Shown here: positions 1 to 9,790 of the stretch, in pieces | Layout: each line of letters begins with the position of its first letter | How positions within the stretch are numbered: the stretch's first letter is position 1 | Origin: Kutzneria viridogrisea | Lineage (GTDB): Bacteria > Actinomycetota > Actinomycetes > Mycobacteriales > Pseudonocardiaceae | DNA length: 64,000 nucleotides | Direction: 5' to 3' | NCBI GenBank assembly: GCA_014138725.1 | Contig: JACJID010000003.1 | Coordinates: 1,054,001 to 1,118,000, forward strand | Program-made: the position numbers and the translations under genes | Notes under the pieces: model-generated | What the model was told of the DNA's origin: nothing | Seen by the model: only the letters and a program-made list of their open reading frames with translations | The model's database searches: none

Positions 1-72
1 GGCGGTGGCGCCGGCGAGGACCAGCGTCGCAGCCGCCAGGGCCACCCGCCCGGTCCACCTCGGTGTGCTCAT
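1..72 (-). CDS. Secreted or membrane protein, N-terminus only
   Basis: An ATG at 72 reading leftward opens a frame that runs off the window edge with no stop. The 24 visible codons start MSTPRWTGRV and then become hydrophobic and alanine-rich, which looks like a signal peptide or first membrane segment. Nothing of the mature protein is visible, so no function can be given. It is divergent from the DUF2891 gene, with about 160 bp of shared upstream DNA. Confidence 0.45.
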   Translation of the reverse strand, partial: MSTPRWTGRVALAAATLVLAGATA

Positions 73-233
73 CGCCGCACCTCGCTGACGCTCGTCGCGT
101 GCGTTCGCACAGGCACCGCGCTGAATGACTCGCTCGCAAGCTCGCTCATCGACGCTCCAATGTGAAAAGAGATCTGACCACACTGCCCAACGAGCGGCCC
201 GGTGTGGCGTTACGCACATGACACGATCGAGGC

Positions 234-1250
234 ATGGAACACCTGGGGCGAGCACGCCGACTGGACCTGTTGACCGCACACGCAGCCGAGTTCGCCGAGG
301 CGGGCTTGGCCAACGTGGTGCGCGAGTTCCCCTACGACATGCGCAACGTGGTGAACCATGTTGGCGACTACCCGCAGCGCCCACGCGATGTGCACCCGGC
401 CTTCTACGGCTGCTTCGACTGGCACTCCTGTGTGGAGATGCACTGGATGCTGGTGCGCCTGCTGCGACTGGTCCCCGAGCAGGTGCCCGTCGACCGCGTC
501 CGCGCGGTGCTCGACGCGCACCTGACACCGGAGAACCTGGCCGCCGAGACAGCGCGCTGCCGCGAGCGTGGCGTGCCCACGCGTTCCTACGGCAGCGGCT
601 GGGCACTGACCCTGGCCGCCGAGTTGGCCACCTGGGACGACCCGGACAGCAGGCGCTGGGCCGAGGCGGTTCGCCCGCTCGCGGAGGTCTGCGTGGAGTC
701 CACCCTGCGCCGACTGCCCAAGTCGACCTATCCGATCCGGCAGGGCGCGCACGCCAACAGCGCGTTCGGCCTGTCCCGGGCGCTGGGCTGGGCACGGCTG
801 GCCAGCCCGGAACTGCTCGAGGCCATCACCTCGACGGCCATGCGCTGGTTCGCCGCCGACACCGATTACCCGGCCCGGTGGGAACCGGACGGAGCGGACT
901 TCCTGTCCCCCGCGCTGTGTGAGGCCGAACTGATGACGGAGTTGTTGCCACCGGATCAATTCCCGCACTGGTTCGACGCATTCCTGCCGAAAACGGAATT
1001 CACGCCCGCAGTGGTCTCCGACGACACCGACGGGCAAATCGCCCATCTGCACGGGCTGAACCTGAGCAGGGCCTGGGCCATGCTGCGCATCGCCACCGCC
1101 CTGCCCGACGGGGACCACCGAGTGGAATCCCTGCTGGCCAGCGCGGTTGCGCACGCCGAACCGGAGCTGTCCAACAGCACCGGCAGCGACTACATGGTCG
1201 AGCACTGGCTGGCCGCCTACGCCGTGCTCTACCTGGGTGAGGGCGAATAG
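234..1250 (+). CDS. DUF2891 family protein
   Basis: This 338-residue protein matches the DUF2891 family, recognisable by the segment HPAFYGCFDWHSCVEMHW near residues 55-75 and by an all-helical, Trp/His-rich layout. No reaction is established for the family. The helical layout resembles alpha/alpha-barrel enzymes, but that is inference. There is no signal peptide or membrane segment, so a cytoplasmic location is likely. The ATG at 234 is the only convincing start; the longer frame from 125 is a different frame. A strong intrinsic terminator follows about 60 bp after the stop, so the gene is probably monocistronic. Confidence 0.75.
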   Translation: MEHLGRARRLDLLTAHAAEFAEAGLANVVREFPYDMRNVVNHVGDYPQRPRDVHPAFYGCFDWHSCVEMHWMLVRLLRLVPEQVPVDRVRAVLDAHLTPENLAAETARCRERGVPTRSYGSGWALTLAAELATWDDPDSRRWAEAVRPLAEVCVESTLRRLPKSTYPIRQGAHANSAFGLSRALGWARLASPELLEAITSTAMRWFAADTDYPARWEPDGADFLSPALCEAELMTELLPPDQFPHWFDAFLPKTEFTPAVVSDDTDGQIAHLHGLNLSRAWAMLRIATALPDGDHRVESLLASAVAHAEPELSNSTGSDYMVEHWLAAYAVLYLGEGE

Positions 1251-1309
1251 GAAATCGACAGGAACACCCGTCGAAAGTAGCTACCGGACACCCGTTTGTT
1301 GAGATCAGG

Positions 1310-1352
1310 ATCGTGTCCGGAGGACCTGATCAGTTCTCCGGACACGATTTTT
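1310..1352 (+). terminator. Intrinsic terminator after the DUF2891 gene
   Basis: Perfect 12-bp inverted repeat (ATCGTGTCCGGA at 1310-1321 pairing with 1337-1348), a 15-nt loop and then a T run on the plus strand. Confidence 0.75.
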
Positions 1353-1437
1353 CCCTGCCCGTCCCTCCACCACCCCTGCAGGTGTGGCGCCGAGCCGATC
1401 AGCGATGGCGCGCGCCGGTGAAAGGATCGGAAATCAC

Positions 1438-2157
1438 ATGTCCAGCACCAGTGTGACCCGAGTGCTCGCCGCGGCCACCCTCGCCGCGGCCAGCCTGGTC
1501 GCGGGCACCGCGGCGGCCGCGACCCCGGTCGGGTTCGGCCCGCAGATGCGCTTCGGCCACGGCAGCGGCACCAGCTTCTCCGGCGGCAACTGGGGCGGCT
1601 ACGTCAGCTTCGGCAGCTTCACCACGGCCACCGCAAGCTGGACCGAGCCGGCCGTGACCTGCAACTCCTCCAACGACCTGTTCGCGCCCTGGGTGGGCAT
1701 CGACGGGGACGGCTCCTCCAGCGTGGAGCAGACCGGCGTGGCCACCGACTGCTCCAGCGGGCACGCGGTCTACCAGGGCTGGTACGAGATGTACCCGGCC
1801 GCCCCGGTGTACTACAGCAACCCGGTCAGCGCGGGCGACCACTTCACCGCCACGGTGACCCGCTCGGGCACCAGCTACAAGCTGGACCTGACCGACACCA
1901 CCAAGGGCTGGACCAAGACGATCACCAAGTCCGCGAACGCCAAGCACTCCTCGGCCGAGGCGATCATCGAGTCGCCCACCGACTCCTACCCGACCATCAG
2001 CGGGGGCAAGGTCTCCTTCACCGGGGTCAAGTTCGACGGCAAGAGCCTGGCCAGCACCAGCCCGCAGGGCCTGGACGCCGACGACCGCGGCAGCTACACC
2101 TGGAGCCCCGGCTCGATCGGCTCCGACGGGCAGAGCTTCAGCCTGACCCGGCACTGA
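1438..2157 (+). CDS. Secreted G1 family (glutamic) endopeptidase
   Basis: The 239-residue protein has a Sec signal peptide (hydrophobic residues about 8-29, Ala-rich cleavage region) followed by a beta-rich domain of the eqolisin/G1 peptidase family. The family uses a Gln-Glu dyad. Here the Gln is residue 98 in SSSVEQTG and the Glu is residue 174 in SSAEAIIESP, and NWGGY near the mature N-terminus is typical. It probably cleaves proteins outside the cell at acidic pH, as the family does. The start at 1438 is preferred over the upstream in-frame ATG at 1384 because GAAAGGA lies at proper spacing and the signal peptide begins there. It is convergent with proB, 25 bp away. Confidence 0.85.
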   Translation: MSSTSVTRVLAAATLAAASLVAGTAAAATPVGFGPQMRFGHGSGTSFSGGNWGGYVSFGSFTTATASWTEPAVTCNSSNDLFAPWVGIDGDGSSSVEQTGVATDCSSGHAVYQGWYEMYPAAPVYYSNPVSAGDHFTATVTRSGTSYKLDLTDTTKGWTKTITKSANAKHSSAEAIIESPTDSYPTISGGKVSFTGVKFDGKSLASTSPQGLDADDRGSYTWSPGSIGSDGQSFSLTRH

Positions 2158-2182
2158 CCGGTTCGCCGCTGCCGCAACGGGT

Positions 2183-3298
2183 TCAGCGCCGGTGCGGCAG
2201 CGGCACCAAGTCGTCCGCGTGCACCACCTCGCGCCGCTGCTCGGGCGCGAGGTGCTTGCTGGACCGGCCGATCATGCCGGGCAGTTCGGCCGCGTCGAAG
2301 GCCACCACCCCGCGGGCCACCACCCGACCGGCCAGGTCGGTCAGGTCGACCACGTCGCCCGCGTCGAAGTTCCCGTCCACCCCGGTGATGCCCGCGGCCA
2401 GCAGGGACCGGCGGCGGTCCACCACGGCGGCCACCGCCCCGTCGTCCAGGCTCAGCCTGCCCGCGGCGTCGGCGGCGTGCGCCAGCCAGAACCGGCGGGC
2501 CGACAGCCGCGCCCCGGTCGCCGCGAAGGCCGTGCCGACCTCGGCGGAGCCCAGGGCCGAACCCGCGTGCTCGGCCGAGGCCAGCAGCACCGGGATGCCC
2601 GCGGAGGCCGCGAGCCGGGCAGCCGCCAGCTTGGAGGCCATGCCGCCGGTGCCCAGCCCGGAAGCCCCGGTCGTACCGGCACTCACACCGTCCACATCGG
2701 ACTCACTGAGCACCTCGGCGATGCGCCGCGCCCCGCCCTTGCGCGGATCCCCGTCGTAGAGCGAGTCCACATCGGACAGCAGCACCAGCGCGTCGGCGGC
2801 GACCAGGTGCGCCACCAGCGCGGCGAGCCGGTCGTTGTCGCCGAAGCGGATCTCGTCGGTGGCCACGGTGTCGTTCTCGTTGACCACCGGCACCACGCCC
2901 AGCGCGAGCAGGCGGGAGAAGGTCCGCTGCGCGTTGCGGTAGTGCGAGCGCCGCACGACGTCGTCGGCGGTCAGCAGCACCTGGCCGACCGTGAGCCGAT
3001 GCTGGGCGAAGGACGCCGCGTAGGCGTGGATCAGCGTCAGCTGTCCGACGCTGGCCGCGGCCTGCTGGGTGGCCAGGTCGCGGGGACGCCGGGGCAGCCC
3101 CAGCGGGGCGAGACCGGCGGCGATCGCCCCGGAGGACACCAGCACCACCTGACTGTTCCCCGCCCGCGCGGCCAGGGCGTCCACCAGCGCGGACAACCGC
3201 GCCTGGTCCAGCCCGCCCTGGGCGGTGGTCAGCGAGGAGGAGCCGACCTTGACCACGATCCGGCGGGCGCCCGCGACCTCGCGCCGAGCCTGAGACAC
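2183..3298 (-). CDS. proB: Glutamate 5-kinase
   Basis: ProB phosphorylates glutamate to gamma-glutamyl phosphate, the first step of proline synthesis in the cytoplasm. The amino-acid-kinase fold is seen from residue 13 ([13 protein letters not shown]), with [17 protein letters not shown] near the middle and [14 protein letters not shown] in the ATP/substrate region. The last 90 or so residues form a PUA domain, giving the usual full length of 371. It lies 3 bp downstream of obg in the same direction, the common actinobacterial order rplU-rpmA-obg-proB. No proA follows on this side; the next gene is convergent. Confidence 0.95.
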   Translation of the reverse strand: MSQARREVAGARRIVVKVGSSSLTTAQGGLDQARLSALVDALAARAGNSQVVLVSSGAIAAGLAPLGLPRRPRDLATQQAAASVGQLTLIHAYAASFAQHRLTVGQVLLTADDVVRRSHYRNAQRTFSRLLALGVVPVVNENDTVATDEIRFGDNDRLAALVAHLVAADALVLLSDVDSLYDGDPRKGGARRIAEVLSESDVDGVSAGTTGASGLGTGGMASKLAAARLAASAGIPVLLASAEHAGSALGSAEVGTAFAATGARLSARRFWLAHAADAAGRLSLDDGAVAAVVDRRRSLLAAGITGVDGNFDAGDVVDLTDLAGRVVARGVVAFDAAELPGMIGRSSKHLAPEQRREVVHADDLVPLPHRR

Positions 3299-3301
3299 GG
3301 G

Positions 3302-4762
3302 CTACTCCTCGAAGTCCTCGTCCTCGAACGGGTCGCCCGCACCGGGTGCCCGACGGGCCTTCTTCGCCGCCTTGCGCTCGGCGGCACCGATCCGGTTGTT
3401 CTGCTCCAGCCGCACGTCCGAGCCGCGCCCGGTCATCAGCACGGCGATGCCCGCGGGCGTGGACGGCTCCCAGTCGAAGGACACGTCCCCGATGGTCACC
3501 GGGCATCCCGGCACGGCACCGGCCTTGGCCAGCGCCTCCTCCACCCCCAACCGGGCGAGGCGGTCGGCCAGGTAGCCCACGGCCTCGTCGTTGGAGAACT
3601 GGGTCTGCCGCACCCAGCGCTCGGGCCGCTCGCCGCGCACGATGAACCCGCCCGGCTGCTCCGGGTCGGCGATCACGGTGAAGCCGCTGTCGTCCACGGC
3701 GGTGGGCCGCAGCACGATCCGGGTCGGCTCCAGGATCGGCTGGGCGGCCCGGTGCTCGGCCACCGCGGCGCCCAGCGCGAAGGTCAGCTCACGCAGCCCC
3801 TCCCGGCTGGCCGTGGACACCTCGAACACGGGCAGCCCGCGCTCGGTGAACTCCGCGCGCACCATCTCGGCCAGTTCCTTGGCCTCGGGCACGTCCACCT
3901 TGTTCAGCACCACCAGGCGCGGCCGGTCGGCCAGCTCCCCGCCCAGCGAGGGCGTGTACTTGGCGAGCTCGGCCTCCAGGGCGTCGTAGTCCGACACCGG
4001 GTCCCGGTCGGTCTCGTAGGTGGCGCAGTCGATCACGTGGACCAGCACGGCGCAGCGCTCGATGTGGCGCAGGAAGTCCAGGCCAAGGCCCTTGCCGTCG
4101 CTGGCCCCGGGGATCAGCCCGGGCACGTCGGCCACGGTGAACACGTTCTCGCCCGCGGTGACCACACCCAGGTTGGGCACCAGGGTGGTGAAGGGGTAGT
4201 CGGCGATCTTGGGCCGGGCCGCGGACAGCACCGCGATCAGCGAGGACTTGCCCGCCGAGGGGAAGCCGACCAGGCCGACGTCGGCCACCGACTTCAGCTC
4301 CAGCACCAGTTCCCTGGTCTCGCCCTCCTCGCCGAGCAGGGCGAAGCCGGGCGCCTTGCGGGCCTTGGAGGCCAGCGCCGCGTTGCCCAGGCCGCCGTGC
4401 CCGCCCCGGGCCGCGACCAGGCGCGTGCCGGGACCGACCAGGTCGGCCAGCACCTCGCCCTCGGTGTTGAGCACCACGGTGCCGTCCGGCACGCGCAGCT
4501 CCAGGTCCTCGCCCTGGGCCCCGTCCCGGTTGGCGCCCTGGCCCTGGCGGCCGTTGGTGGCGCGGGCGTTGGGGCGGAAGTGGAAGTCCAGCAGGGTGTG
4601 CACGCTGGGGTCGACCACCAGCACCACGTCACCGCCGCGACCACCGTTGCCGCCGTCCGGCCCGCCAAGGGGCTTGAACTTCTCGCGGTGCACCGAGGCG
4701 CAGCCGTTGCCGCCGCCGCCAGCGGCAACGTTGATGGTCACGCGATCGACGAAGCGAGACAC
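3302..4762 (-). CDS. obg: Obg/CgtA family GTPase
   Basis: Obg is an essential GTPase that works in late 50S ribosome assembly and stress control. The N-terminal glycine-rich Obg fold covers residues 1-160 ([17 protein letters not shown]). The G domain follows, with G1 [10 protein letters not shown]3 DVPGLI and G4 NKVD. The C-terminal OCT domain spans about residues 350-430, then comes a basic-to-acidic tail ending EDEDFEE. The length of 486 is typical of Actinobacteria. It is transcribed with proB downstream. A hairpin between rpmA and obg suggests that part of its expression comes from read-through or from its own promoter. Confidence 0.96.
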   Translation of the reverse strand: MSRFVDRVTINVAAGGGGNGCASVHREKFKPLGGPDGGNGGRGGDVVLVVDPSVHTLLDFHFRPNARATNGRQGQGANRDGAQGEDLELRVPDGTVVLNTEGEVLADLVGPGTRLVAARGGHGGLGNAALASKARKAPGFALLGEEGETRELVLELKSVADVGLVGFPSAGKSSLIAVLSAARPKIADYPFTTLVPNLGVVTAGENVFTVADVPGLIPGASDGKGLGLDFLRHIERCAVLVHVIDCATYETDRDPVSDYDALEAELAKYTPSLGGELADRPRLVVLNKVDVPEAKELAEMVRAEFTERGLPVFEVSTASREGLRELTFALGAAVAEHRAAQPILEPTRIVLRPTAVDDSGFTVIADPEQPGGFIVRGERPERWVRQTQFSNDEAVGYLADRLARLGVEEALAKAGAVPGCPVTIGDVSFDWEPSTPAGIAVLMTGRGSDVRLEQNNRIGAAERKAAKKARRAPGAGDPFEDEDFEE

Positions 4763-4792
4763 GGGGTTGGTCCTTCATTCGCATGCGGGTGT

Positions 4793-4842
4793 CCGGGGGC
4801 TTGCCCTCCGGCGTGGGGCGTGGGGGTCCAGCCCCCACAAGA
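4793..4842. repeat. GC-rich intergenic palindromic repeat, copy 1
   Basis: Two nested G/C-rich hairpins (CGGGGGCTTGCCCTCCGGCG, then GTGGGGGT...AGCCCCCAC) between obg and rpmA. The same design recurs at 43468-43520 beside the tRNA genes. It looks like a dispersed chromosomal repeat, not a gene. Confidence 0.5.
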
Positions 4843-4845
4843 CAC

Positions 4846-4900
4846 AAACGAGCGACGTGGTCCGCACATTCCGCGGACACACGTCGCTCGGTCGCTCGTT
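4846..4900 (-). terminator. Hairpin downstream of rpmA
   Basis: 11-bp perfect arms, CGAGCGACGTG (4849-4859) and CACGTCGCTCG (4880-4890), lie directly after the rpmA stop. The T run is weak, so termination or attenuation before obg may be partial. Confidence 0.55.
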
Positions 4901-4902
4901 TC

Positions 4903-5175
4903 TCAGGCGGAGGCTGCGAGAGCCTCGACCGGGACGATGTTGACGGTCTTGCGGCCGCGCTTGATGCCGAACTGGACGGCACCCGGCTGCAGAGCGAACA
5001 GCGTGTCGTCCTTGCCGCGGCCGACGTTCACGCCCGGGTGGAACTTGGTGCCGCGCTGGCGGATCAGGATCTCGCCGGCCTTGACGACCTGACCACCGAA
5101 GCGCTTGACCCCGAGGTACTGCGGGTTGGAGTCACGGCCGTTGCGGGAGCTGGATGCACCCTTTTTGTGTGCCAT
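4903..5175 (-). CDS. rpmA: 50S ribosomal protein L27
   Basis: L27 (90 residues) of the large ribosomal subunit. The N-terminus reads [20 protein letters not shown], where the flexible tail reaches the peptidyl-transferase centre. The rest has the conserved [22 protein letters not shown]. It follows rplU by 14 bp and is almost certainly co-transcribed with it. The tail starts directly at the mature sequence, with no sign of the cleavable N-terminal extension known in Firmicutes. Confidence 0.97.
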   Translation of the reverse strand: MAHKKGASSSRNGRDSNPQYLGVKRFGGQVVKAGEILIRQRGTKFHPGVNVGRGKDDTLFALQPGAVQFGIKRGRKTVNIVPVEALAASA

Positions 5176-5189
5176 GGCTGGTCAGGTCC

Positions 5190-5498
5190 TCACTTGTTGA
5201 TGCCGGTGACCTCAACGCGGGTCAGCTTCTGGCGGTGACCCTGGCGCTTGTGGTAGCCGGTCTTGTTCTTGAACTTGTGGATGCGGATCTTGGGGCCCTT
5301 GGTGTGCTCGACGACCTTGGCGGTCACCGAGACCTTGCCCAGGGTCTCAGCGTCGGCGATCACATCGCCGCCGTCGACGACGAGCAGCGCAGCGAAGCTG
5401 ACCTCGGCGCCCGGCTCGCCATCGAGCTTCTCGACCTGGACGACGTCGCCGACGGCCACCTTGTACTGCTTGCCGCCGGTCTTGACGATCGCGTACAT
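5190..5498 (-). CDS. rplU: 50S ribosomal protein L21
   Basis: L21 (102 residues) binds 23S rRNA. It begins [18 protein letters not shown] and ends in the conserved [19 protein letters not shown] region. It is the first gene of the rplU-rpmA-obg-proB block. The roughly 280-bp spacer up to the rne stop holds its promoter, but I see no clear -35/-10 pair and no recognised leader structure. Confidence 0.97.
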   Translation of the reverse strand: MYAIVKTGGKQYKVAVGDVVQVEKLDGEPGAEVSFAALLVVDGGDVIADAETLGKVSVTAKVVEHTKGPKIRIHKFKNKTGYHKRQGHRQKLTRVEVTGINK

Positions 5499-5781
5499 CG
5501 GGGCGGAAGTCTCCTGCTACTCGACGTTGACGGGGTGCGCCGCTCTGGACATGGACAGTCCGCACAGGAATTCGCTGCCTGAGCAAAATTCCCCGCGGGA
5601 GGTGTCACCGGCCGGGCTGGCGCACAACGGGACCCACCGGATGGGGGCCACTCAAGAGATTACGGGCCGGGTGGACGGGAGGTCAAACCGGGGTGTCCAC
5701 AAGGCCCCCGCGGTGAGCACCGTCACCGGCTCGCACGTCCAGCCCACCGGCGAACCGGTGGGCTGGACCTGGGCGGACTGC

Positions 5782-8574
5782 TCAGTCCTGGCTGGCCGCG
5801 CTGACCGGCGGGCCCGCGGGCCGCGAGGCAGCGCGCCGCGAGCGGCGACGGGCGGTCGCGGGCTTGGCCGCGGCCTCCGGGGCCCGCTCGGGCTCGGCCA
5901 CGGCCACGTGGTGCCCGTTGGCCTGCTCCAGGGTGGGCTGCTCGGGCACCTCGTAGGGCACCGACACCTCGGCCTTGCCGACCTCCAGCGCCGCCACCGG
6001 CGTGCTGGTCACCGGCTCCGGGCTGGTCACCGGCTCCGGCCGCACGGCGGGCTGCTCGGCCGGGGCCTGGTCCTGCTGAGCCTGTTCCGGCTGGGCCTGC
6101 TCCGGCTTGGCGTCCTCGTGCTTGGCGTCCTCGTGGTGCTTGGCGTCCTCGTGGTGCTTGGCGTCCTCGTGGTGCTTGGCGTCCTCGTGGTGCTTGGCGT
6201 CCTCGTGCTTGTCGGCGTGCCGGTTGCGGTTGCGCTTGCGCCCGCCGCCGGACTGGCCACCGCCGTTGGCGTGCCCGTTGCCGTTGTTGTTGCCGTTGCC
6301 GTTGTTGCCGCCACCGCCGTGCGAGTGCACCGGCTCGGCGGTCACCACGACGCCCCGGCCCCGGCAGTGCTCACAGGTGCTGCTGAACGCCTCCAGCAGG
6401 CCGGTGCCGACCCGCTTGCGGGTCATCTGCACCAGGCCCAGCGAGGTCACCTCGGCCACCTGGTGACGGGTCCGGTCCCTGCCAAGGCACTCGGTGAGCC
6501 TGCGCAGCACCAGGTCCCGGTTGGACTCCAGCACCATGTCGATGAAGTCGATCACGATGATGCCGCCGATGTCGCGCAGCCGGAGCTGGCGCACGATCTC
6601 CTCGGCCGACTCCAGGTTGTTGCGGGTGACCGTCTCCTCGAGGTTGCCACCCGACCCGGTGAACTTGCCGGTGTTGACGTCGATGACGGTCATCGCCTCG
6701 GTGCGGTCGATCACCAGGTAACCGCCCGAGGGCAGCCACACCTTGCGGTCCAGCGCCTTGGTGATCTGCTCGTCGATGCGCTGCTCGGTGAACACGTCGT
6801 TGGTGCCCACGTGCTTGCGCAGCCGCTCGGCCAGGTCGGGCGCCACGTGCCGGACGTAGGCGTCGATGGTGTCCCAGGCGTCCTCGCCCTGCACGATCAG
6901 CGCGGAGAAGTCCTCGGTGAACAGGTCCCGCACGACCTTGACCAGCAGGTCCGGCTCCTCGTAGAGCAGCTGGGGCGCCTGGGCCTTGGGCGTGTCGGCC
7001 TTCTGCTTGATGACCTCCCACTGGGCCTGCAGGCGCTGCACGTCCCGGCCCAGCTCCTCCTCGGCGATGCCCTCCGAGGCGGTGCGGATGATCACACCGG
7101 CGTCCTCGGGCACGACCCGCTTGAGGATGTCCTTGAGGCGCTTGCGCTCGTTGTCCGGCAGCTTGCGGCTGATGCCGGTGGCCCCGCCACCGGGCACGTA
7201 GACCAGGAAGCGGCCGGGCAGGCTGATCTGGGTGGTCAGCCGGGCGCCCTTGTGCCCGACCGGGTCCTTGGTGACCTGCACCAGCACACTGTCCCCGGTG
7301 GACAGCGCCTGCTCGATCTTGCGGGCCTTGCCCTCCAGACCGGCGGCGTCCCAGTCCACCTCACCGGCGTAGAGCACGGCGTTGCGGCCGCGCCCGATGT
7401 CGACGAAGGCGGCCTCCATGCTGGGCAGCACGTTCTGCACGCGGCCCAGGTAGACGTTGCCCACCAGCGAGCCGGTGCCCGCGGAGGTCACGAAGTGCTC
7501 CACGAGCACCCCGTCCTCCAGCACGGCGATCTGCGTGCGGTCCCCGCGCTCGCGCACGACCATCTTGCGCTCGACGGCCTCGCGGCGGGCCAGGAACTCG
7601 GCCTCGGACAGGATCGGCACGCGGCGGCGGCCCGCCTCGCGGCCGTCCCTGCGGCGCTGGCGCTTGGCCTCCAGCCGGGTGGAGCCGCGGACGCTGCGCA
7701 CCTCGCTCTGCGCGGCGGCCGAGTCGGCCCGGTCCTTGTCCTGCTCCTCGCGGGCGGGCGAGTTGCGCACGTGCACGACGGTGTTCGGCGGGTCGTCCGA
7801 GGTGCTCGCGGCCTCGCTGTCCTCCCCGCCCTTGCGGCGGCGACGGCGACGACGGCGACGGCTGCCCCCGTCCGCCTCGGCCTCCTCCTCGGCGGACGCG
7901 TCCTGCTCGGGCGCCTCGGCCTGCTCGGCGGGGGCCTCCGGCTCGCCCTGCTCCTCGTCGTGGTCCGAGTCGCTCTCGGCGCCGCCCTTGCCCCGGCCAC
8001 GGCCACGGCGACCCCGGCGACGACGACGGCGGGTGCCGTTCTCGTCCTCGCCGTCCAGGTCCTCGTGGTCCTCCTCCTGCTCGGCCTGCTCCGGCTCGGC
8101 GGGCTGCTCGGCCACGACGACCGGCTCCGGCTTGCGCCTGCTCTTGGCGGGCGCGGCCTCGGCGGGCGGCAGGAAGACCACCGAGGGCGGCGCGAACACC
8201 GGGGCCAGCGCCACGGCGGTCTCGTCCTCGGCGTCCACCGGGGTGTCCTCGGGGGCCTCGGGCTCCTCCTCGACCGCCTCCTCGGCGGCGGGCGCCTCCT
8301 GCTCGACCGGGCTCAGCGTGTACGCGACGCGCACGGCGATGTCCCTGGCCACGCTGGACTGCGGGCTGCGCACGGCCTCACCGAGGTCGGTGAGCACCGC
8401 GAGCACGTCCTTGCTGGCCGCACCGAGCAGCTTGGCCAGTGCGTGCACCCGGAGCTTCTCCGGGAGCTCGGCACCGAGCAGGGGGTGGTGGTCCTGTGCG
8501 GTGGTGTCGACACTGGGGATGGCTGTGGTCTTCACCCCGCCGGTCGTACCGGCGGGGCGTCGCTTGTTCGGCAT
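5782..8574 (-). CDS. rne: Ribonuclease E/G
   Basis: An endoribonuclease that processes rRNA and tRNA and starts mRNA decay. In the 930-residue protein the catalytic core (S1 domain, 5' sensor, DNase I-like part) lies in the middle: VFVDIGRGRNAVLYAGE, then DVNTGKFTGSGGN and IVIDFIDM, which hold the metal-binding Asp residues. The CEHCRGRG zinc-link follows. Both flanks are long, charged, disordered arms, as in actinobacterial RNase E. The start at 8574 (MPNKRRPAG) is chosen over the longer frame to 8763 because GGAGGAG sits 5-6 nt upstream. The C-terminal arm carries a KHHEDA repeat. A gene for a radical-SAM companion lies upstream, the normal actinobacterial order. Confidence 0.93.
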   Translation of the reverse strand: MPNKRRPAGTTGGVKTTAIPSVDTTAQDHHPLLGAELPEKLRVHALAKLLGAASKDVLAVLTDLGEAVRSPQSSVARDIAVRVAYTLSPVEQEAPAAEEAVEEEPEAPEDTPVDAEDETAVALAPVFAPPSVVFLPPAEAAPAKSRRKPEPVVVAEQPAEPEQAEQEEDHEDLDGEDENGTRRRRRRGRRGRGRGKGGAESDSDHDEEQGEPEAPAEQAEAPEQDASAEEEAEADGGSRRRRRRRRRKGGEDSEAASTSDDPPNTVVHVRNSPAREEQDKDRADSAAAQSEVRSVRGSTRLEAKRQRRRDGREAGRRRVPILSEAEFLARREAVERKMVVRERGDRTQIAVLEDGVLVEHFVTSAGTGSLVGNVYLGRVQNVLPSMEAAFVDIGRGRNAVLYAGEVDWDAAGLEGKARKIEQALSTGDSVLVQVTKDPVGHKGARLTTQISLPGRFLVYVPGGGATGISRKLPDNERKRLKDILKRVVPEDAGVIIRTASEGIAEEELGRDVQRLQAQWEVIKQKADTPKAQAPQLLYEEPDLLVKVVRDLFTEDFSALIVQGEDAWDTIDAYVRHVAPDLAERLRKHVGTNDVFTEQRIDEQITKALDRKVWLPSGGYLVIDRTEAMTVIDVNTGKFTGSGGNLEETVTRNNLESAEEIVRQLRLRDIGGIIVIDFIDMVLESNRDLVLRRLTECLGRDRTRHQVAEVTSLGLVQMTRKRVGTGLLEAFSSTCEHCRGRGVVVTAEPVHSHGGGGNNGNGNNNGNGHANGGGQSGGGRKRNRNRHADKHEDAKHHEDAKHHEDAKHHEDAKHHEDAKHEDAKPEQAQPEQAQQDQAPAEQPAVRPEPVTSPEPVTSTPVAALEVGKAEVSVPYEVPEQPTLEQANGHHVAVAEPERAPEAAAKPATARRRSRRAASRPAGPPVSAASQD
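6106..6210 (-). repeat. 18-bp tandem repeat inside rne (KHHEDA)
   Basis: The unit CTTGGCGTCCTCGTGGTG is repeated about five times almost without change. It encodes KHHEDA repeats in the disordered C-terminal arm of RNase E. Near-identity at DNA level indicates recent slippage, so copy number probably varies between strains. Confidence 0.85.
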
Positions 8575-8737
8575 GTAGCTCCTCCGCCCCCGGGCGCGTC
8601 CGGTGATCGGACGCGGCCGCGCAGGGGCCTTTCGTTCTGTCTCCGCCGCCGGTGGCGACGGGAATCCTTGCCAGGTGCCCTCGGCGTCCTCCGGGGGGTA
8701 GCCGGAGCGGCTGAGGAACAGGTCGGTCGACTGCGCG

Positions 8738-9610
8738 CTAGCCCGGCTCCCCGGCCAGGCCACCCTCCCGTGCCCCGCTGCTCCGCGCCTCGCGGTCCAG
8801 CGTGAACGGGTCGATGAGCCGGCCCTCGTCGTCGAGCCGCCCCTGCTCCATCCGGGTCGCCTTCGCGGGTACCGGCGGGTCCAGAGCGGCGACCACGCGA
8901 AGCGCGCTCAACACGTCGTCGGGTCGGACAGCAGGGGTCAGCTGCCGCACGACCATCATGAGTATCCCACACTGACCTGACGCCGCTGCGGATTCGTCCT
9001 TACGGTGTTCAGACGGGCCGGTTGAATCACCCGATGTGCCCACCTGCGTTGACAGAGTCCCACCAGTGAGTGACGTCACACCCGGTGGTGCGTCGAGCAC
9101 CTCCGCGGTCACCACGCCCGGACGCACGTCCATGATCCGCTTGCCGTCCTTGGTCAGCCGCTCCACCTCGACCGACTCAGCGGCCAGCAGGGCCGCGACG
9201 GCCGGTCGCAGGGTCTGCGCGGACACGCCGGGCAGCTCCACCAGCCAGCGGCTCGCGTCGATGCGCTCGGACAGCGACCCCGACTCGGCCTGCACCGCCT
9301 CCACCACGTCCAGGCCCGGCGGCAGCGCCTGGTCCAGCGCCACGCGCAGTGCCTGTGGGTCCACCCTGCTGACGACCTGCACCTCGACGTACTCGGCCTC
9401 ACTGGCCACCCCGGTCGGCGCCGCGCCCACCCAGGAGATCTTCGGGTGCGGGCTGAAGCCCTGCGAGTAGGCCATGGGCACGCCCGCCCTGCGCAGCGCC
9501 CGTTCGAATGCCCGCGCCACGTCCCGGTGCGAGGTGAAGCGCAGCCTGCCGCGCTTGGTGTAGCGCAGCCTGAGCTTCTGCACGGCGCCGCTGGACGGAT
9601 TCGGCGCCAT
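8738..9610 (-). CDS. DUF2344 (TIGR03936) radical-SAM-associated protein
   Basis: The N-terminal part (VQKLRLRYTKRGRLRFTSHR onward) is the DUF2344 domain that accompanies, or is fused to, the TIGR03960 B12-binding radical SAM protein. Their shared reaction is not established. The C-terminal part has VRPDDVLSALRVVAALDPPVPAK, also family-typical, but a 40-residue Ser/Thr/Gly-rich linker separates the two parts. The first ATG is at 9610. However, a good GGGGAG site lies 5 nt before a CTG at 9628, giving LSRQDP, which resembles the MSR-type N-termini of relatives as I recall them, so a non-ATG start is possible. Its usual partner is 1.8 kb away, beyond a subtilase gene. Confidence 0.8.
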   Translation of the reverse strand: MAPNPSSGAVQKLRLRYTKRGRLRFTSHRDVARAFERALRRAGVPMAYSQGFSPHPKISWVGAAPTGVASEAEYVEVQVVSRVDPQALRVALDQALPPGLDVVEAVQAESGSLSERIDASRWLVELPGVSAQTLRPAVAALLAAESVEVERLTKDGKRIMDVRPGVVTAEVLDAPPGVTSLTGGTLSTQVGTSGDSTGPSEHRKDESAAASGQCGILMMVVRQLTPAVRPDDVLSALRVVAALDPPVPAKATRMEQGRLDDEGRLIDPFTLDREARSSGAREGGLAGEPG

Positions 9611-9790
9611 CGGGTCTTGCCTGCTCAGCGTTACTCCCCTCGGATGGTCGGACAGGTCCGGTAGGACGGTACCGGGCGGGACGGCGCGGCCGTGAGCTTG
9701 TCTCCGGCGCGTGGCGTGGCTACGGTCCGCCTGATCGGTGATGTGGGTGTCCCCCGAAACACCCACCACAGGGATGATGGAGGTCGCCCC

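Noticed and set aside
2192-5092. 966-codon open frame on the plus strand opposite proB, obg and rpmA
   Set aside because: It is a high-G+C shadow of well-known genes; the sequence is His/Arg/Gly-rich without any domain, and no ribosome site precedes it.
5263-8805. 1180-codon plus-strand frame opposite rne and rplU
   Set aside because: Antisense shadow of RNase E; low-complexity Leu/Val/Gly repeats mirror the repeat on the other strand.
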